In this document: one piece after another, positions 59,981 to 64,000 of the stretch
How the letters are laid out: every line of letters starts with the position of its first letter
Position numbering within the stretch: position 1 is the stretch's first letter
From: Aphrophora alni
Lineage: Eukaryota > Arthropoda > Insecta > Hemiptera > Aphrophoridae
Reading direction: 5' to 3'
Length of the DNA stretch: 64,000 nt
Assembly: GCA_963513935.1 (NCBI GenBank)
Contig: OY740776.1
Span: forward strand, 11,004,724 to 11,068,723
Position numbers and translations under genes: made by a program
Notes under the pieces: model-generated
What the model was told of the DNA's origin: nothing
Database searches by the model: none
Seen by the model: only the letters and a program-made list of their open reading frames with translations

Positions 59981-62836
59981 GTCAATAAGTCTAATTGTAC
60001 CACATTCAATCATGGAAAGATTTTTCCTTTATCCTATAAACTTGGAGACTCTACTTTTGTGTTTAATTATGTATGTTATCTCGTAGCTATATTTCCCATT
60101 TTGTCAGGTAGTGTAAGATATTGCTTGTTTGACAGTAACTTCGCCACCTGTCATCGTAGACAGTTGGGGTTGGTACCATTACATGCAGAGTTGATATCTG
60201 CATATTTTTATATATTTCACTCTGTTATAATTTGAATAACACACGAGATATGATCAGAAATGTGTAAAATGGACGCCCTTTTGAGATTTAAAAATCCATT
60301 TTTCTAAATTTGTATAGGGTGTTATATATACACATTTCTACGAAGACAAATAGCCACTTAAAACAGTTTTTTCTTCATATCTCATCTGTTATTGAACTTA
60401 TAACACAATAAATTAGATACTGAATTACAGATTTCAATTCTGCATGCAATGGCACTAAACCCACCTCTCTACGATGACAAATAGCGAAGTTATTGTCAAA
60501 AATGTAATATCGAACCCTAACTTCCAAAAAAAGGGTATTTCAGATAATTTGAATAATTTTTAAAAAATCCTGATGGGTAAGACTCCTTGATCTAGTAATT
60601 TAACATATACAAGGCCCAATCTTTGGGCCTTACATTTAGAGTAGAGATAATGATACTCGGGTGAAATGGAATAATCGGTTTCAAATGATTTCAATACTCG
60701 TATTATTATTTCGAAATCGAGTATCTGCGCAGAATGATTTTGCGCATCGGATTCGAACTCTGCTTTACCAATCAATGAATATTATCGTCTCCTTGTTCCG
60801 AATTTTTTTTTCTAATCCGAGGATTTCAATAATCGGAACGTTCCGAGGATTTTGATACTCGCATTCACCGAATATTTTAATTCGAATTCACGCTTCACTA
60901 ATTTAGAGGATATGCTTGTATTATACTATATAACAAGGCTGTGCGAGTACCATGATGGTAGCATACCGTTTAACAGAATATTTTCTCTAAATGCTCTGGG
61001 AAGTGTAACCCATTGTTTTACAAAGCGTGACTAATATAAATTGTAACATTTTTTGACCCTGCTAGAGGCTAGATTTAATTACCTTTCTCTAATTAGAACA
61101 ATCCCTCAATATGACTGTTTAACATCGGTTATTGTATAGATCACGGGCTAATTTAACGGTCGGTATAACAGAAATGTTTAAATTATGAATATGCTTTTAC
61201 TCGAGTTCCTTTCACTGGAAACTATCGTAATCCCCCGTCTCTGTCTTTCGACTGTCATGAATGTAAATATTATTGCACTAACTTTCCCGTTTGTTGCTCT
61301 AAATATAAGCAATTGTATGAAAATTTTGTTTCGCTTTTTATATTACTAGCAGGCCTGTAGGGAAAGTTAGGCAGTGAGGAGAAACAAGCGGTGTGAAAAA
61401 TATTGCACACATTTTCTCATTTCAACGAATGTCAGGATAATATGTAAGTTCAGCCGAAACCTCGTTGAAAACGGCTTTGCTCAAAATTTGTGGTTAATTA
61501 CCATAAAGAAAAAGAAAAAATACGATTTTTCAAATTAAATCTAAACGTTTTTGATCAAATTTTGATAAAGTGTAGCCCCTAAGCAGCAAAAGTTGAAGTA
61601 TTTTAATTTTAAAATAAATTAAATTAATTTCACGCACGTGTCTGTCTGTCTGTAAGTCGCAATCAGTCTACACAGACAAGACGATAAATCCTATATATTT
61701 CAAATTTTACATTTATATTCTTTGTATGGGAAAAATATAGCGGTAACAAAAAACATTGGGTGGTGGTTAAGGGGAAAAATTAACGATTTCAAAATTGTTT
61801 TTTGAAAATATTACTTGTGGGGTATCAAATAAAAGAATGTGTGTTTATTTGACGAAAAAATGTTGGCGCTAAGCCAAATTTAAAGTGTCAGATATTGCCT
61901 CCCCCCTCTCTAACTAGAACATGGCGTGACTTACAGTTCTGAAATATGATTATTTGGATTTGAAATTAAATTGCAGTGCAAAATCGAATATTATAGTTTT
62001 TTGTACGATGAATACAACTTAATTTAACCACACAATGAGAAATGCGTAGCTTATAAGTTTTAAAAGCAGTTTTTGTAGACGAACAATTCAATAACCATTA
62101 AAAGATGGGTTGCATTTTTGTTGATTTCTCTTTATTAGGGTCCTGTGTTAAAAGCAATCCATATTATATACCTCCACATGCGAATGTAAATATGACATAT
62201 TCTGATTAGAGATGGCAGTGAAAGCATGCACGATGCGTTACAAATGCCACCGTAATCTCATGTAATGACATGTATGATATAACCTGCCAAATGTATGATC
62301 CATACGCAATCCGTCTGCTTGTGGATTTGTCAGGCTTTCCGATTGTTATGCTATTCAGAAGGCCTCTTGTCAAACTATGGTTCGGCTTGTTTTGTGGTTA
62401 ATCTAAATGGCAATTTCTTAGCGGCAATGGAATGATCTGTATTAAGACAAGGAGCAAATACACTGTGCATTGCACTTTCTCCAAACCCATCCAAGAGCGC
62501 TGTTATTAAAAGTTTGATTTAAGTCTATTAAGTTATAGATTTGGGACAGTTTAAATCAGAAGAGGAATAAGTTTAGAAGTATTTAGAGATTAAATTCTAT
62601 ACAAATTTTTCATTTTTAATTACCCATTATATGTTAACTTTTCTAATCGTCAAAAATTTCGAATACTGTTTACTAGATAAGCACGATACAGATGATATTT
62701 GGTATAAGAGATTATAGTGTACACATATAGAATCCTATTGAAATTCAGAAAAATCTAATAGAAATTTTCAAAATGGCGGTCATTTAAAAAAAATTTTGGT
62801 TCATATTTCGTTTGTTATTTAAGTTATAACACGCTA
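59981..62836 (+). other. First intron, central part
   Basis: 60240-60970 is a family B copy and 61630-62060 a family D copy. 61100-61440 and 62160-62530 are comparatively unique, less AT-rich sequence without open frames of note and are the best places to look for regulatory elements. Frames at 60560-61034 lie in repeat. Confidence 0.5.
61630..62060 (+). repeat. Dispersed repeat family D, plus-sense copy
   Basis: CTGTCTGTCTGTAAGTCGCA, CAGTCTACACAGACAAGACG, TTGGCGCTAAGCCAAATTTA and AAATTAAATTGCAGTGC; inverse of 43590-44040. Confidence 0.75.
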
Positions 62837-63308
62837 TATTATTAATATGGTTCAATGGAACATTTGCCATCATTTGTGTTTATAAAAATTAATACACGAC
62901 GTTTCGAAACTACAAATCAACTCTCGTTATCAAGTGTGAAACTAGAACTAAAAAGAGAAAAACACCAACACAGCCTTGTAGGCTAGAGCCAAAAAGAAAA
63001 GAACTCGAGCTTTTAAAACTAGACCTGAGCAGTAAAAGTAGTAAAAGACTAAATAAATACAAACGTAAAACCACCACTGCACTACACAAAGAACTACAAG
63101 CAACTGATTGTTAAAGGAATGTAGTCAAGAGGAAATTATCGGTGTAAACGACCTTTTTCCATCTCTTTCTAGAGTTCAGTCCTCAATCCCGTTATGATAC
63201 TCATTTGTGTCGTGTAGGTTATAAAGTTCTAGTTTCACACTTGATAACGAAAGTTGATTTTTACTCTAGAAACGTGACAAATATCCGATTAAACCATATT
63301 AATAATAT
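62837..63308. mobile_element. Fold-back element with GATAACG..GAAACGTC motif
   Basis: Inverted arms 62837-62950 and 63226-63308 (TATTATTAATATGGTT against AACCATATTAATAATA; TTATCAAGTGTGAAACTAGA against its inverse). The left arm read on the minus strand has CACAC, TTGATAA, C, GAGA..TTTC, GAAA, CG, T, C, GTGT (62894-62937). This is a hammerhead-like layout in which the first core has two transitions relative to CTGATGA. No clear flanking duplication was found. Confidence 0.7.
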
Positions 63309-63394
63309 GAACAATCCATCATTATCAAATAACTAAAAAATAATTTGTCTTACCTTAAATGTTCTGTAAGATTTCCTTCTTTGTCCTGTTTAAT

Positions 63395-63525
63395 GGTCAC
63401 GTGACCTAGATGTTAAAACTCGGTAGGCCGAGTTGAAACGAAATGATTTTAACTGTGTGTTTTGTTAAAATAATTATACATGGCGAGGGTATATATAAAA
63501 TTAACGCAATTAGAAACTACTAACG
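63395..63525 (+). promoter_or_regulatory. Candidate alternative promoter: E-box and TATA box
   Basis: GGTCACGTGACC (63395-63406) is a perfect 12-bp palindrome containing the CACGTG E-box, the form bound by MiT/TFE and USF-type factors. ACTCGGTAGGCCGAGTT follows, then GTATATATAAAA (63489-63500), a strong TATA match, 26-37 bases ahead of an ATG. The spacing leaves almost no 5'UTR, which argues for caution. Confidence 0.35.
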
Positions 63526-63594
63526 ATGACAGAAAATATCCGAAACGGGCGTCACGAACGAGACAATGAAGTAGAGTTGACAGACGTATTAAAG
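63526..63594 (+). CDS. Candidate short alternative first exon
   Basis: ATG followed by 22 codons (MTENIRNGRHERDNEVELTD then VLK) and a donor GTAATA after AAG. It has exactly 23 codons, so phase 0. This differs from the phase-2 end of the 54904-55070 exon, so the two could not both splice to the same acceptor in the same frame. It may be chance, or belong to another gene. Confidence 0.25.
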
Positions 63595-63599
63595 GTAAT

Positions 63600-64000
63600 A
63601 CAATTTTATTTAAAATGTACAGATTTGAATTCTGCAAGTACCAACTTCGATGAGAACGAAATTGTTGTCAAAATTATAATCTCCATGAAAATGTGATATT
63701 CGTAGACTATAGTTATGAGATCCATCAGGGTCGAGTCACCGATCGAGCGTAGCGAGTGTACTCTCCCTCAGTTATACACAATTACGAGGTTCCGATAATC
63801 TGTATAACAACTGTTTTAAACAAATTTACCCTACTGGTTTAAGACTCTTTGATTCAATACAATTTAACATTTCTTACATAGCCGAAGAAACGGATTTTTG
63901 GGTGTTATATTTAGAGGATCTGATTGTATGAAGAGGCTGGGTATGTACTATGATGACGCACACAACTTGTTTTTATTTGTGGTTGCTGTACAAATACCAA
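63600..64000 (+). repeat. Dispersed repeat family B, copy 3 (cut by window end)
   Basis: GATTTGAATTCTGCAAGTAC, GTTGTCAAAATTATAATCTC, GAAAATGTGATATTCG, CAATACAATTTAACATTTCT and GAGGATCTGATTG..TACTATGATG match 9480-10140 in order. Confidence 0.65.

Overview
The window looks like insect nuclear DNA. It is very AT-rich, its genes are split by long introns with GT..AG borders, and it holds several blocks of TTAGG, the ancestral insect telomere unit. Nothing bacterial or viral is apparent. A hemipteran-like genome is my guess, from the transposon mix and the frequent AGGCCT palindrome, but this is weak. Most of the 64 kb is transposable-element debris, satellites and introns. No tRNA, rRNA or CRISPR array was seen.

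Genes. (1) A plus-strand gene enters from the left and ends with two exons (2793-2923, 3670-3766) encoding the C-terminal 75 residues of a six-cysteine, probably secreted protein. (2) A minus-strand gene is suggested by a 96-bp exon (6062-6157) with perfect splice borders and by a possible 5'UTR exon ending at 13323. (3) A one-exon coding region at 19165-19617 encodes a 150-residue UMAD1-like protein (ESCRT-I-related UMA domain). (4) A plus-strand first coding exon at 54904-55070, behind a promoter-like block, opens a gene whose first intron fills the rest of the window. A possible alternative first exon with its own E-box and TATA box lies at 63395-63594.

Repeats by region. 0.7-2.1 kb: a minus-strand LINE split by two neighbouring inverted-repeat elements that share target duplications. 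8.4-9.0 kb: a frameshifted DUF7869-type remnant. 9.4-17.5 kb: several fold-back elements and a decayed mariner. 21.6-25.9 kb: a solo-LTR-like repeat, a second mariner fragment and a LINE RNase H tail. 31.7-35.2 kb: an 187-bp hAT-type MITE, a plus-strand LINE split by a second LTR-like repeat, and another LINE tail. 35.8-37.2 kb: an 18-copy 77-bp tandem array. 39.3-41.2 kb: a 32/64-bp satellite broken by a fold-back element. 44.6-46.9 kb: about 21 units of a 92-128-bp satellite with a TTAGG tract in each unit. 53.0-53.6 kb: a degenerate TTAGG array. 58.3-60.0 kb: an approximately 31-bp satellite.

The most interesting signal is that several unrelated fold-back elements (near 9.9, 11.5, 15.3 and 39.7 kb, more weakly 27.6 and 62.9 kb) carry the same layout: CTGARGA, a hairpin, GAAA (or a close variant), a tiny hairpin, then UH, closed by flanking bases that pair. 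This is the topology of a type I hammerhead ribozyme with a minimal stem III. At the same time at least five fold-backs have 12-13-bp target duplications. Together these suggest non-autonomous Penelope-like or retrozyme-like elements.
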